This document shows positions 41,967-51,304 of a DNA stretch of 64,000 nucleotides, one piece after another (the stretch's first letter is position 1; every line of letters starts with the position of its first letter). The notes below the pieces were generated by a model. The model saw only the letters and a list, made by a program, of their open reading frames with translations, was not told the origin of the DNA and ran no database searches. This DNA comes from Niastella sp966212235. Lineage in GTDB: Bacteria; Bacteroidota; Bacteroidia; Chitinophagales; Chitinophagaceae. The stretch covers positions 124,001 through 188,000 of the forward strand of contig CBIHPP010000006.1 of the NCBI GenBank assembly GCA_966212235.1, written 5' to 3'. The position numbers were made by a program, and so were the translations under genes.

Positions 41967-44900
41967 TTACGCTTTTTTTGTAACGAACACTTTTAATGGA
42001 ATATCGTTCACTTCAATTTCGGTGCCATCTGGTAACTCAGCTACTAGTTCAACGCTATCTGCCAAAACTTCAGTGCAAATATAATTATTAAATTGGGCGA
42101 TCGATTGATTTAAGTCCTGGTGTTCGGTTACTTTGACCACTATTCGATCCGTAAGCTCGAAACCACTGTCTTTGCGGATTTTCTGGATACGGTTAACCAG
42201 TTCGCGGGCATTTCCTTCGCTTACCAGTTCTGGGGTAACGGTTACATCTAAAGCCACGGTGAGAGCATCTTTATTGGCCACCATCCACCCGGGGATATCT
42301 TCACTGGTGATCTCTACTTCATTAGTCTGTAATATTAAGGGTTCGCCGTCAATTTGCAATGAAATAGTACCATCTTTTTCCAATTTCGATATGTCTTCCT
42401 GGGTAAAAGCGGCTAATGCTGCTGCTACAGGCTTCATTTTGGCTCCCAGCTTCTTACCAAGTGCCGTATAACTGGGTTTGATCTTCTTTTGTATAAACCC
42501 GTTATCCTCGGTCAGGTATTCGATCTCCTTAATGTTTACTTCACTTTTTATCAGGTCCTCTATCTTCTGTATCTGGGCTTTCATGTGTGAATTCAACACA
42601 GGAACCAGCACCTTTTGCAGGGGCTGCCGCACCTTTATATTTACCTTTTTCCGTAATGACAATATTAGGGAAGAACTGTCCTGGGCCAGCTGCATGCGCT
42701 CTTCCAGGGAAGTATCCACGGCACTCGGATTACTAACGGGGTAATCGGTATGATGTACCGATTCTGACTTATGCCTGCCGGTTACTGCGTTCAGGTTCCG
42801 GAACAGCGCATCGCTGAAGAAGGGCGAAATAGGCGCCATAAGCTTTAACACCGTTTCCAGGCATTCGTACAGGGTTTGATAGGCGCAGATCTTATCATGC
42901 TCATATTCCCCTTTCCAGAACCGGCGGCGGCACAACCGCACATACCAGTTACTTAAATGCTCATCCATGAACTCCTCAAGGGCCCTTCCCGCCTGGGTAG
43001 GCTCATAATCATCCATATACTCCGTTACCTTTTTGATAAGGGTGTTTAGGGAAGAAAGGATCCAGCGGTCAATTTCGGGCCGCTGCTCCAGGGGGATATA
43101 TGCTTCCTTGAAAGAAAAAGCATCTACATTGGCATACAGCGAAAAGAACTGGTAGGTATTATACAGGGTACCAAAGAACTTACGCTGTACTTCCTTGATG
43201 CCTTCCAGGTCGAATTTCATATTCTCCCAGGGCGAAGCGTTGGTGATGAGGTACCAGCGGGTGGCATCGGCGCCATACTGTTCAATGGTTTTGAAAGGAT
43301 CTACCACATTCCCCAGGCGCTTGCTCATTTTGTTGCCATTCTTATCCAACACCAATCCGTTCGAAACGCAGGTTTTATATGCCACAGAATCAAATAACAA
43401 ACCGGCAATAGCATGCAGGGTATAGAACCAGCCCCGGGTTTGATCGACCCCTTCGGCGATAAAATCGGCAGGATAGTTTTTATTGAATGGTTGCTTGAAG
43501 GGAAATGGATCGCCGGCTTTGAGCTTTTCGTGATCCAGACCCCATTGGGCATAGGGCATGGCGCCACTGTCGAACCAAACGTCTATCAGGTCGGGTACGC
43601 GTTTCATGGGTTTACCCGAAGCGCTTACCAATACGATATCATCAACATAAGGTTTATGCAGATCAAGGTCATTCGTGAGTTTTGCATTGTTGGTTCCCAA
43701 TGCTTTATCAGCTTTGGCCGCTTCTTCCTTTAATTGGGGGATAGAGCCAATGCATTTTTCTTCGTTACCATCTTCGGTTTGCCATATCGGCAAGGGTGTA
43801 CCCCAAAAGCGGCTGCGGCTCAGGTTCCAGTCCACCATATTTTCGAGCCAGTTACCAAAACGGCCTTCACCGGTGGATTTCGGCTTCCAGTTGATGGTTT
43901 TATTCAACCCTACCAGCCTGTCTTTCAGTGCGGTAGTTTTAATAAACCAGGCATCTAACGGATAGTACAATACAGGTTTATCGGTACGCCAGCAATGCGG
44001 GTAATTATGTTCGTATTTTTCTACTTTGAAGGCGCGGTTCTCTTTCTTTAGTTTTACGGAGATGTCTACGTTCACATCTACGTAATCCTTCTCATCTTTA
44101 TAATTTTTCACGTACCGGTTGCTGAACTCGCCCAGGCCGTCTACAAATTTACCCTGGCGGTCAACCAATACCAGTTTCTCCAGCTTTCCATATTTATTTA
44201 TTCCAGAGAAGCCGCCAATATTGTATTTGCTTCCAACCTTAAAGTCATCTGCACCAAAATCAGGAGCGGTGTGTACGATACCAGTACCATCTTCGGTGGT
44301 TACAAAATCGCCTAATAATATACGCCAGGGTTTTGCATCAGGGTTCAGGGCTTTGATTGAATCTATTGAGTTAGCCTCAAAAGGCAGCAACTGTTCGTAC
44401 TGACAGCCTTCTAACTGACCGCCTTTGAACTCGGTCACTACGCTCCAGGGCAATAATTTATCGCCTTCTTTGTATGCTGAAAAATCGGCATTCTCGCCTT
44501 CGGGTTTAAAGTATTTGCCCAGCAGGTCTTTAGCCAGCACCACATTCACGGGTAAATGCGTATAGGGGTTGAAAGTTTGCACCAGCACATAGGTAATGCG
44601 CTCCCCTACCGTTAAGCCCAGGTTCGCAGGAAGGGTCCACGGGGTGGTGGTCCAGGCCATGAAAAACAGTTCTAAGTTCTTGGTTGTAGGTTGTAAGTTA
44701 GTGATCGCTTCGAAAAGGAACGCAGACTTCTCATCCTTCACCGCTTTGAACATGACTACGGCGCTGGTATCTTTTACCATTTTATAGGTACCGGGCTGGT
44801 TCAGCTCGTGTGAGCTAAGACCTGTACCGGCAGCCGGAGAATAAGGTTGAATACTAACGCTTTCATACAACAACCCCTTTTTATATAATTGGCTTAGCAG

Positions 44901-45389
44901 ATACCAAAGGGTTTCTACATAATTATTATCAAAGGTGATATAAGGCTCATTGAGGTCAACCCAATAGCCCATCTTTTTGGTAAGGTCGTCCCACTTGTCT
45001 TTATAGCGCATGACTGCCTCCCGGCATTTGCGGTTGTATTCTTCAACAGAGATCTTTTTACCGATATCTTCTTTGGTAATGCCCAGTTCTTTTTCTACTC
45101 CCAGCTCAATGGGCAGGCCATGGGTATCCCAGCCGGCTTTGCGGTTTACCTGGAAGCCACGCATGGTTTTATACCGGCAAACCAGGTCCTTTAATGTGCG
45201 ACTGATAACGTGGTGAATACCCGGCATACCGTTGGCGCTGGGCGGTCCTTCGTAAAACACAAATGGTGGCGCATCGTTACGAAGTGACACACTTTTCTCA
45301 AATGCCTGATTTTCACTCCATTTAGCCAATATTTCCTGTTCTATAACAGGCAAATTCAATTTTTGAAACTCTCTGTAGTTAACTGCCAT
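41967..45389 (-). CDS. ileS: isoleucine--tRNA ligase
   Basis: A 1140-residue class I synthetase. HIGH is present as GIHH within YEGPPSANGMPGIHHVISR, the editing domain has WTTTPWTLPANLGL and FVTTEDGTGIVHTAPDFGADD, and the KMSKS motif is KMSKR in NGNKMSKRLGNVVDPF. The length and the C-terminal extension fit the eukaryote-like (type 2) IleRS. Residues encoded at about 44668-44706 (TNLQPTTKNLEL, just before the AWTTTPW editing motif) come from tandem words ACTTACAACC, TACAACCAAG, AACTTAGAAC that look like intergenic word repeats. Start ATG 45389; -7 site TACCTTTG about 95 bases upstream. Upstream of the DksA-like gene. Confidence 0.95.
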   Translation of the reverse strand: MAVNYREFQKLNLPVIEQEILAKWSENQAFEKSVSLRNDAPPFVFYEGPPSANGMPGIHHVISRTLKDLVCRYKTMRGFQVNRKAGWDTHGLPIELGVEKELGITKEDIGKKISVEEYNRKCREAVMRYKDKWDDLTKKMGYWVDLNEPYITFDNNYVETLWYLLSQLYKKGLLYESVSIQPYSPAAGTGLSSHELNQPGTYKMVKDTSAVVMFKAVKDEKSAFLFEAITNLQPTTKNLELFFMAWTTTPWTLPANLGLTVGERITYVLVQTFNPYTHLPVNVVLAKDLLGKYFKPEGENADFSAYKEGDKLLPWSVVTEFKGGQLEGCQYEQLLPFEANSIDSIKALNPDAKPWRILLGDFVTTEDGTGIVHTAPDFGADDFKVGSKYNIGGFSGINKYGKLEKLVLVDRQGKFVDGLGEFSNRYVKNYKDEKDYVDVNVDISVKLKKENRAFKVEKYEHNYPHCWRTDKPVLYYPLDAWFIKTTALKDRLVGLNKTINWKPKSTGEGRFGNWLENMVDWNLSRSRFWGTPLPIWQTEDGNEEKCIGSIPQLKEEAAKADKALGTNNAKLTNDLDLHKPYVDDIVLVSASGKPMKRVPDLIDVWFDSGAMPYAQWGLDHEKLKAGDPFPFKQPFNKNYPADFIAEGVDQTRGWFYTLHAIAGLLFDSVAYKTCVSNGLVLDKNGNKMSKRLGNVVDPFKTIEQYGADATRWYLITNASPWENMKFDLEGIKEVQRKFFGTLYNTYQFFSLYANVDAFSFKEAYIPLEQRPEIDRWILSSLNTLIKKVTEYMDDYEPTQAGRALEEFMDEHLSNWYVRLCRRRFWKGEYEHDKICAYQTLYECLETVLKLMAPISPFFSDALFRNLNAVTGRHKSESVHHTDYPVSNPSAVDTSLEERMQLAQDSSSLILSLRKKVNIKVRQPLQKVLVPVLNSHMKAQIQKIEDLIKSEVNIKEIEYLTEDNGFIQKKIKPSYTALGKKLGAKMKPVAAALAAFTQEDISKLEKDGTISLQIDGEPLILQTNEVEITSEDIPGWMVANKDALTVALDVTVTPELVSEGNARELVNRIQKIRKDSGFELTDRIVVKVTEHQDLNQSIAQFNNYICTEVLADSVELVAELPDGTEIEVNDIPLKVFVTKKA
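44668..44706 (-). repeat. word-repeat insert inside ileS
   Basis: Plus-strand GTTCTAAGTTCTTGG, TTGTAGG, TTGTAAGTTAG words. The frame is kept and encodes a short Asn/Thr/Leu-rich loop just ahead of the editing-domain WTTTPW motif. Confidence 0.55.
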
Positions 45390-45481
45390 ATATTTCCCGG
45401 TAAATCTTTTTAACTCATTGTTTTTCGGTTACGGCTAAAACATGCTTACAGCACCAGTAATTCCGCAGCCCGAAAAGTGTG

Positions 45482-45489
45482 CAAAGGTA
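45482..45489 (-). promoter_or_regulatory. putative -7 promoter element of ileS
   Basis: The minus strand reads TACCTTTG, matching TAnnTTTG, giving a leader of about 85 bases. No T-box-like structure was seen in that leader. Confidence 0.5.
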
Positions 45490-45891
45490 CTGAAAAGTTA
45501 GCGCACTGGTTTTGTATGGAGGGGCGCCACTCACCAATTGCCCCCACCCGAACGCCAGCCCGAAAGATTCATTTCTGGCGGGGATTTTCCGAATGAACAT
45601 TGGCCGTTTTGTTGTTCAAACATGATTTTTGGTCTTTAGCAGCAAATTAGCCGGCCGGTCATTTTTTCTGAAAAAATCTTAAGGATTGAATCGATTTTGC
45701 GGTTATAAATGTAAATATGTAGGCCAATTGGAACTTATTTGGGTATAATCCTGCTTAATTGAAGAATTTTTAACGAAAGGCCAATTTTCCAGTTAGGTTT
45801 ATCCACATTTCCGGCGTTTGGCATAATTTATGGAACTATTTCTGTGCTCTTTGCAATAATAAATGTTGAAAATTATAAAGGAATTTAAGTG

Positions 45892-46080
45892 TTGACAGCG
45901 AGATTTTTGGTACGATATTTTCTAAGTATAGTGCCTGTCACATGATCCTAAAGAGGGTTTACCTCACAGGGAGTTCGCTTTAAAATTAGATCTCATTACC
46001 TCATTATATGAAAAACCTTTTCTACGGTTTAGGGTTTAGGGGTTAAAAAGGGGAGTAGTCCTGCTCCCCTTTCCTTTTAA
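45892..46080 (+). ncRNA. candidate small RNA 1 or leader with terminator
   Basis: In the 980-base gap between ileS and hemN. A promoter-like TTGACA with an 18-base spacer and TATTTT (45892-45921) precedes a nested hairpin: CCTGT (45934-45938) with ACAGG (45966-45970), inside it GAGG/CCTC. A terminator-like stem AAAGGGGAG (46047-46055) with CTCCCCTTT (46064-46072) follows. Between them is a 12-codon ORF at 46008-46046, MKNLFYGLGFRG, ending just before the stem, as leader peptides do. No family recognised. The direction is uncertain because the stem has a T run on the minus side too. Confidence 0.3.
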
Positions 46081-46109
46081 ATTCTAAAACACAGGAAAGG
46101 TTTTTTCTT

Positions 46110-46275
46110 TTTACACCTTTTTGTAATCCGTTACCTTCCCGTTTTTAATCTCTGGATATGCCTGTGGAAAACCATCCAGGGCTACTGTGCGCCACTAAGG
46201 AATAACCCGTTTTCGGGAAGCAAAAGACATTGGTGACCCTTTTATTAAAACCTCCGCCACGGGAGGTTTTTTTTG
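46110..46275 (+). ncRNA. candidate small RNA 2 ending in a strong terminator
   Basis: Hairpins CTGGAT/ATCCAG (46152-46179) and CCCG-TTTT-CGGG (46206-46217) are followed by the terminator AAAACCTCC (46247-46255) with GGAGGTTTT (46262-46270) and eight T. The terminator is 70 bases upstream of the hemN promoter and follows no protein gene on this strand, so something non-coding seems to be terminated here. No match to a named RNA could be made by eye. Confidence 0.35.
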
Positions 46276-46345
46276 CGAATTTCCCTCCTGATCAAAATCA
46301 TCTCCTCATCTACAACAAATCATTCATAATCATTTGTACGCCGGG

Positions 46346-46353
46346 TAGTTTTG
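46346..46353 (+). promoter_or_regulatory. putative -7 promoter element of hemN
   Basis: TAGTTTTG matches TAnnTTTG, 17-24 bases before the hemN ATG and after the terminator at 46247-46275. Confidence 0.55.
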
Positions 46354-46369
46354 CGTCAACCTCATTATT

Positions 46370-47812
46370 ATGACTATCAACCCGGCATTGCTGCATAAAT
46401 ACAATGTTCCCGTTCCCCGTTATACCAGCTATCCTACGGTCCCCTGTTGGAACGAACGTATTGATACTTCACAGTGGATTTCAGTATTTCAGCAACAGTT
46501 TACCGCGCAAAACCAGCGCCGGGGTATCAGTCTTTATATACATCTTCCTTTTTGCGAATCGTTGTGTACGTACTGCGGTTGTAATAAAAAAATTACCACC
46601 AATCATGGTGTTGAATCCGTTTACCTGCAAGCCGTTATTACAGAATGGAAATTGTATCGCCGGTTAATGAGCGAGCCACCTGTTATTCGTGAATTGCATT
46701 TGGGCGGTGGAACGCCTACATTCTTTTCACCAGGCAATCTGGAACAACTTATCAATGCCATCACGAAAGATGCGGTGATTCATCCCGAGCATGAATTCAG
46801 CATTGAAGGGCATCCCAATAATACCACGCAACAACACCTGGAAACCCTGTACAAACTGGGCTTCAAACGCATCAGCTATGGCGTGCAGGACAATGATCCG
46901 CAGGTTCAACGCATTATCAATCGCATTCAACCTTTTGAAAATGTACAGCGGGTTACCGAACAGGCCCGTGCGGTTGGTTTTACTGCTGTAAATTTTGATC
47001 TTATTTATGGATTGCCGTTACAAACGGTTTCATCGATTGAGAAAAGTATTTTACAATCGCTGCAACTGCAACCCGACCGGGTGGCTTTTTATAGTTATGC
47101 CCACGTACCCTGGACCAGCCGTGGTCAGCGTTTGTTCGATGAGCATGATTTACCTGACACAACATTAAAGATGGAATTGTATCAAACCGGCCGGCAGTTG
47201 TTTATTGATCACGGGTATACCGACATTGGCATGGACCATTTTGCTTTACCCGGCGATGCCTTGCACCAGGCCTGGCAACATGGTTCGCTGCACCGGAATT
47301 TTATGGGCTATACCACACAACACAGTGGTATGTTATTGGGTTTGGGCGTATCAGCCATCAGTGATCTTGGTATAGCATTTGCGCAAAACCACAAAACATT
47401 GCACGATTATTATAGATGTTTGGAAACATCGGCTGCGAGTCAACATGCAGAAAAAAGCAATCAATGTACAACGAAGGAGGCAAACCATCCATCCAGCGAA
47501 TCACTATCAATACCGGTTACCAAAGGTTATTTTCTTACCCTGGAAGATGAAGCTTTTCGTTCTTATATAATGGATGTTATTTGCCGCGGCGCTACGGTGT
47601 TTCAATGGGAGCACCTGCCGTTGTTGAAGCAATTTACATTTCCGGAATTAGCGTTGCTGGAAGCCGATCAACTGGTTGAATGGAATGAAAAAGGGTTGCA
47701 GGTCACTGCTACAGGCCGTCATTTTCTGCGCAATATTTGTAAAGCATTTGATTTGCACCTGCTGCGCCGGGAAAGCAATTCAGAGAAACCATTGTTTAGT
47801 AAAGCGATCTAG
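46370..47812 (+). CDS. hemN: oxygen-independent coproporphyrinogen III oxidase
   Basis: A 480-residue radical SAM enzyme that decarboxylates coproporphyrinogen III without oxygen. The N terminus has PRYTSYPTVPCWNE and the cluster motif HLPFCESLCTYCGCNK (CxxxCxxC plus the extra Cys typical of true HemN). LHLGGGTPTFFSP, INFDLIYGLPLQT-like VNFDLIYGLP and DIGMDHFALPGDAL further support HemN over the HemW relatives. A variable Ser/Glu-rich stretch lies around residues 350-385. It opens the heme cluster but is separated from hemA by the oppositely oriented hemJ and hemH. Confidence 0.95.
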   Translation: MTINPALLHKYNVPVPRYTSYPTVPCWNERIDTSQWISVFQQQFTAQNQRRGISLYIHLPFCESLCTYCGCNKKITTNHGVESVYLQAVITEWKLYRRLMSEPPVIRELHLGGGTPTFFSPGNLEQLINAITKDAVIHPEHEFSIEGHPNNTTQQHLETLYKLGFKRISYGVQDNDPQVQRIINRIQPFENVQRVTEQARAVGFTAVNFDLIYGLPLQTVSSIEKSILQSLQLQPDRVAFYSYAHVPWTSRGQRLFDEHDLPDTTLKMELYQTGRQLFIDHGYTDIGMDHFALPGDALHQAWQHGSLHRNFMGYTTQHSGMLLGLGVSAISDLGIAFAQNHKTLHDYYRCLETSAASQHAEKSNQCTTKEANHPSSESLSIPVTKGYFLTLEDEAFRSYIMDVICRGATVFQWEHLPLLKQFTFPELALLEADQLVEWNEKGLQVTATGRHFLRNICKAFDLHLLRRESNSEKPLFSKAI

Positions 47813-47927
47813 TAATTTTGCGATTTCGGAATTTGAAAACAAATTCCAGCATATAACATGAGCTAAAGCTTTACATAATTTGGAAATCGAAATAAATCTC
47901 AAAATCACTACATCCCGAAATAAGAAA

Positions 47928-48470
47928 TCACTTCTTTGTCCTCACATTCTTATATATCTTGATCGCACTCATCAATACAATAACAAAACCAATAAGCCCG
48001 GCCAGCCCCCAGACCACACTCATATTCTGCTTTACCACAGCCAGCATTACAATAGCAACCAGGAAGATGGTGGCCACTTCATTCCAGATGCGCAATTGCT
48101 GGGAGCTGTATTTGAAAATGCCTTTCATTTGCTGTTTATACATGGTATGCAGGGTAAAATGATAGGCGTATAACCCTACCACAAAAACCAGTTTTATGAG
48201 TAGCCAATCGGGCAGTACGCCCATTTTCAATATTATCCATTGCCACCACATCAACGGACCAAAAATTAAAGTAGCAATGGCGGAAGGCCAGGTAATGCCA
48301 AACCAAAGGCGTTTGATCATGATGGTGAAATGGCTGCGCAGGATGCTTTTTTCCGGCTCGCTTTTTTCACCGGCTTCCGTATTGTATACGAATAGCCGCA
48401 CGATATAAAACAGGCCGCTGAACCAGGTAACGATAAAAATAATATGAAGCGCCTTGATGTAATTGTACAT
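47928..48470 (-). CDS. hemJ: protoporphyrinogen IX oxidase HemJ (CopD-like)
   Basis: A 180-residue protein with about five membrane spans. The N terminus YIKALHIIFIVTWFSGLFYIVRLFVYNTEA contains the conserved His and Arg of HemJ (UPF0093), and the LIKLVFVVGLYAYHFTLHTMYKQ segment carries further conserved residues. HemJ oxidises protoporphyrinogen IX in the membrane in bacteria that lack HemG and HemY. It is annotated in relatives as a CopD family protein. Its position 15 bases downstream of hemH, within a complete heme cluster lacking hemG/hemY, supports the HemJ role. Confidence 0.88.
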   Translation of the reverse strand: MYNYIKALHIIFIVTWFSGLFYIVRLFVYNTEAGEKSEPEKSILRSHFTIMIKRLWFGITWPSAIATLIFGPLMWWQWIILKMGVLPDWLLIKLVFVVGLYAYHFTLHTMYKQQMKGIFKYSSQQLRIWNEVATIFLVAIVMLAVVKQNMSVVWGLAGLIGFVIVLMSAIKIYKNVRTKK

Positions 48471-48485
48471 AGAATAATGAGATAA

Positions 48486-49505
48486 TTAACCTTTTATCCA
48501 ACTGGCAATCGCCTTCACCCACATAGGATGCACATTTAAACAGGGGATCAGCGTAAGCGATTCGCCGCCAGATGCTATAAAGGATTCTCTGCCCTGCCCC
48601 GCAATTTCTTCCAGGGTTTCCAGGCAATCACTCACAAAAGCCGGACAAGCTATTAGTAACTTTTTCACACCTTCTGCCGGAAATTCGGTCAGTCGCTGTC
48701 CGGTGTAGGGCTTTAACCATTCATCGCGGCCCAGGCGCGATTGAAATGAATAGCTGTATTTCTCCGCCGGTATCTGGAGCATTTCAGCCATTTTTTTGGT
48801 TGTGTGCTTACATTGATGACGGTAACAATACTTGTGCGCTTCACTGCTTACTTCACAACAATTATCAGATTTCAGGCAATGCTTTCCCGTTACATCGGTT
48901 TTTTGTACATGCCGCTCAGGTATGCCATGATAGCTGAACACAATATGATCGTACGGCTGTTGCAGATAAGGTTTCATGCTTTCTGCCAAAGCATCGAGGT
49001 ACAATGTATTATCGTAAAAAGGCGGAATAATAGTTAGTTTGAAAGAATACTTTCCTTTAACATGCGCTTCTTTTGCATATTCAACCGCCGTTTCATAACT
49101 GCTCATGGCATAATGCGGATATAAAGGAACCAGCACTACCTCTTCCAGGTTGGGCTCTTTCTCCAACAACTCATCGTAGGCAGTCCAGGGTGCCGGTGCG
49201 CCATAACGCATAGCCAGGGCCACCGGTTCGGTAACCTGCTTTTGCAACGCCTCCTGCAATTGCTTGCTTAATACCATCAGGGGTGAGCCTTCCTTGGTCC
49301 AGATGGTAGAATACGCATGGGCCGATTTGGGAGCCCGGAATGGAACGATAATGCCCTTTACCAGTAACAACCGGCTCAGATAGGGCATGTCGATCACCCG
49401 CTCGTCCATTAAAAATTCATTCAAATAACGACGTACATCTTTAACCCGGGTAGAATCGGGCGAACCCAGATTCATTAAAACAATTCCTCTTTTTGTAGCT
49501 TCCAT
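48486..49505 (-). CDS. hemH: ferrochelatase
   Basis: The frame opens at 49550, but ATG 49505 (MEATKRGIVLMNLGSPDS) is the normal N terminus, and the -7 site TACTTTTG at 49525-49518 excludes the upstream ATG. The 339-residue protein inserts Fe2+ into protoporphyrin IX. Motifs: LMNLGSPDSTRVKDVRRYLNEFLMD, PVALAMRYG, VLVPLYPHYAMSSYETAVE, and the catalytic His in VFSYHGIPERHV. The later SRLGRDEWLKPYT and CPAFVSDCLETLEEI are conserved. It is upstream of hemJ by 15 bases, so the pair form one unit. Confidence 0.95.
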   Translation of the reverse strand: MEATKRGIVLMNLGSPDSTRVKDVRRYLNEFLMDERVIDMPYLSRLLLVKGIIVPFRAPKSAHAYSTIWTKEGSPLMVLSKQLQEALQKQVTEPVALAMRYGAPAPWTAYDELLEKEPNLEEVVLVPLYPHYAMSSYETAVEYAKEAHVKGKYSFKLTIIPPFYDNTLYLDALAESMKPYLQQPYDHIVFSYHGIPERHVQKTDVTGKHCLKSDNCCEVSSEAHKYCYRHQCKHTTKKMAEMLQIPAEKYSYSFQSRLGRDEWLKPYTGQRLTEFPAEGVKKLLIACPAFVSDCLETLEEIAGQGRESFIASGGESLTLIPCLNVHPMWVKAIASWIKG

Positions 49506-49517
49506 AATAATTGACTG

Positions 49518-49525
49518 CAAAAGTA
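49518..49525 (-). promoter_or_regulatory. putative -7 promoter element of hemH-hemJ
   Basis: The minus strand reads TACTTTTG, matching TAnnTTTG, 13-20 bases upstream of the hemH ATG at 49505. Confidence 0.55.
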
Positions 49526-50071
49526 ATCCGGTTAACAAATCAAAAATCAAATTTTATTTTGGGGTGGGTGAAAACAGGTCCTGTTACCTGCATTTTTCAC
49601 TTTTAGACTGTGCCCGGCTGGATCCTACTTTTTATCCGGCTACCCATTGGCTACTTCTGTTTTTTTTAATATCCTGAATTATAATATGGTGCAGGATCAT
49701 TGTCTACCCCCTGGCACCCTTCGGACGAGGTTCGTACCTGCTTCGTTCTTTGACTACCCAAACACTACCCATTTACTACCCCTTCCCCAGGGAAACACTA
49801 CCTTTTACTACCCATTTACTACCCCTTTCCCTGGGAAATGGGTAGTGCAGGTACGGCCCAGATACGACCCCAGAACGAACAAAGGGTAGTGCAGCCCACT
49901 TAAAGGGAGCCGTCAAAGGTGATTAAAGGTAGCAAGCGCATACATGAATTTCCTCATATGCGCACGTGATGATAATCAGACAGTAAAATGACAGAGTAAT
50001 GACAGGATTATTAGGACAATGACGAACCCGAAAGTATTTTTGCAGGGTCAATTTTTCTGAATTCGATATTC
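49526..50071. repeat. hemH-hemA intergenic repeat array (CTACCCATTTA words)
   Basis: Between the divergent hemH and hemA. Words ACTACCCATTTACTACC occur twice (about 49764 and 49807), and CACTACCCATTT (49763-49774) has its exact inverse AAATGGGTAGTG at 49836-49847. Outside this pair, TTCGTACCTGCTTCGTTC and CTTTGACTACCC on the left resemble the inverse of GAACGAACAAAGGGTAGTG and GCAGGTACGGCC on the right, so the array at 49720-49895 is a nested, imperfect palindrome of about 170 bases. An ORF across it (49647-49889) looks incidental. Confidence 0.7.
50035..50042 (+). promoter_or_regulatory. putative -7 promoter element of hemA
   Basis: TATTTTTG matches TAnnTTTG, with TTAG 20 bases upstream, 30-37 bases before the hemA ATG. 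Confidence 0.55.
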
Positions 50072-51304
50072 ATGCACGGAAACAGTACCAAGGACATAAC
50101 AAAGTTTTTCATAGCCGGGATCAATTACAAGAAAACCGATGCGGCAGTAAGAGGCCAATTTGCCGTGAGTAATGATCAATACGCTACCCTACTTACCCAA
50201 GCCCCTGAATTTGGTTTGCATGAGTTATTTGTATTAAGCACCTGCAACCGTACCGAAATTTACGGCTTTGCTGAAAGTGCCGAACAACTTATCAAACTGC
50301 TGTGCACCCAAACCGAAGGAAGCAAGGAAACATTTACCCAACTAGCCTACGTAAAGAACGGAATGGCCGCTATTGAACACCTTTTCTCCGTAGCCGCCGG
50401 TCTCGATTCTCAAATTTTAGGGGATTATGAAATTGTAGGGCAGATAAAACAGGCTGTAAAATTCAGCAAAGAGCAGGGCTTTACCGACTCCTTTATGGAG
50501 CGCCTGGTAAATTGCGTTCTGCAATCTTCTAAAGCAATAAAGAATCAAACCAACCTGAGCGGCGGAACTGTTTCGGTTTCATTTGCCGCAGTTCAGTATA
50601 TCCGGCAAAAAATAGCTGATATTTCCAATAAGAAAATATTGCTGCTGGGTGTTGGTAAAATTGGTCGCAATACCTGCAAAAATCTGGTAGATTACCTGGA
50701 TGCCGACCATATCACCCTCATTAACCGCACGCACGATAAAGCCGCCCAACTGGCTGAGGAATTAGACCTGCATCATGCTCCATTGGCGGAACTCGCTCAA
50801 AAAATAGAAGAATCAGATATTATACTGGTGGCTACCAATTCGGTAGAACCCACTATTCAAAAATCGCATCTGGAAGGCAAAGGTGAAAAACTCATCATTG
50901 ACCTGTCGGTTCCTTTCAATGTAGAAGAAAGCGCCCAGGAATTGCCGAATGTGCACCTGGTAAATGTAGATGAGCTGTCGAAACTGAAAGATGAAACCCT
51001 GCAAATGCGGGAAGCCGAAGTGCCCAAAGCCTGGGCCCTCATCCGCGAGCATATCGTTGAATTTCTGGAGTGGGTTGAAATGCGCAAGCATGTACCGGTT
51101 TTCAAAGCCGTAAAAACCAAATTAAAAGAGATCCAGACCTTACCCTTATATCAACTTTCGCCCGAAACAGCCTTGTGCCAAACTATAAATGCCGACGAGA
51201 AAATACAACGGGTAATCAATGGCATGGCTTCTAAAATGCGCGAGCGTAACCAGCGCGGCTGTTACTATATTGAAGCCATCAATGAGTTCATTGCTACCAA
51301 TTAA
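50072..51304 (+). CDS. hemA: glutamyl-tRNA reductase
   Basis: A 410-residue NADPH-dependent enzyme that makes glutamate-1-semialdehyde from glutamyl-tRNA, the first committed step of C5 heme synthesis. The N-terminal catalytic domain has the active-site Cys58 in LFVLSTCNRTEIYGF, followed by AAGLDSQILGDYEIVGQIKQA, the NADPH-binding KILLLGVGKIGRNTCKNL, and LIDLSVPFNVE. The helical dimerisation domain ends the protein. Start ATG 50072, consistent with the -7 site. It begins the hemACDEFBL run, in which gaps of 10-190 bases hold word repeats. Confidence 0.95.
   Translation: MHGNSTKDITKFFIAGINYKKTDAAVRGQFAVSNDQYATLLTQAPEFGLHELFVLSTCNRTEIYGFAESAEQLIKLLCTQTEGSKETFTQLAYVKNGMAAIEHLFSVAAGLDSQILGDYEIVGQIKQAVKFSKEQGFTDSFMERLVNCVLQSSKAIKNQTNLSGGTVSVSFAAVQYIRQKIADISNKKILLLGVGKIGRNTCKNLVDYLDADHITLINRTHDKAAQLAEELDLHHAPLAELAQKIEESDIILVATNSVEPTIQKSHLEGKGEKLIIDLSVPFNVEESAQELPNVHLVNVDELSKLKDETLQMREAEVPKAWALIREHIVEFLEWVEMRKHVPVFKAVKTKLKEIQTLPLYQLSPETALCQTINADEKIQRVINGMASKMRERNQRGCYYIEAINEFIATN

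Noticed and set aside
41487..41983. Gly/Phe-rich plus-strand ORFs opposite the DksA-like gene
   Set aside because: They are complements of the Lys/Ala/Pro-rich tail and have no independent support.
45390..45600. T-box leader for ileS
   Set aside because: No AGGGTGG-type T-box core, and the -7 site leaves a leader of only about 85 bases.
49647..49889. 80-codon ORF between hemH and hemA
   Set aside because: It runs through the CTACCC word array; composition follows the repeat and shows no protein family features.
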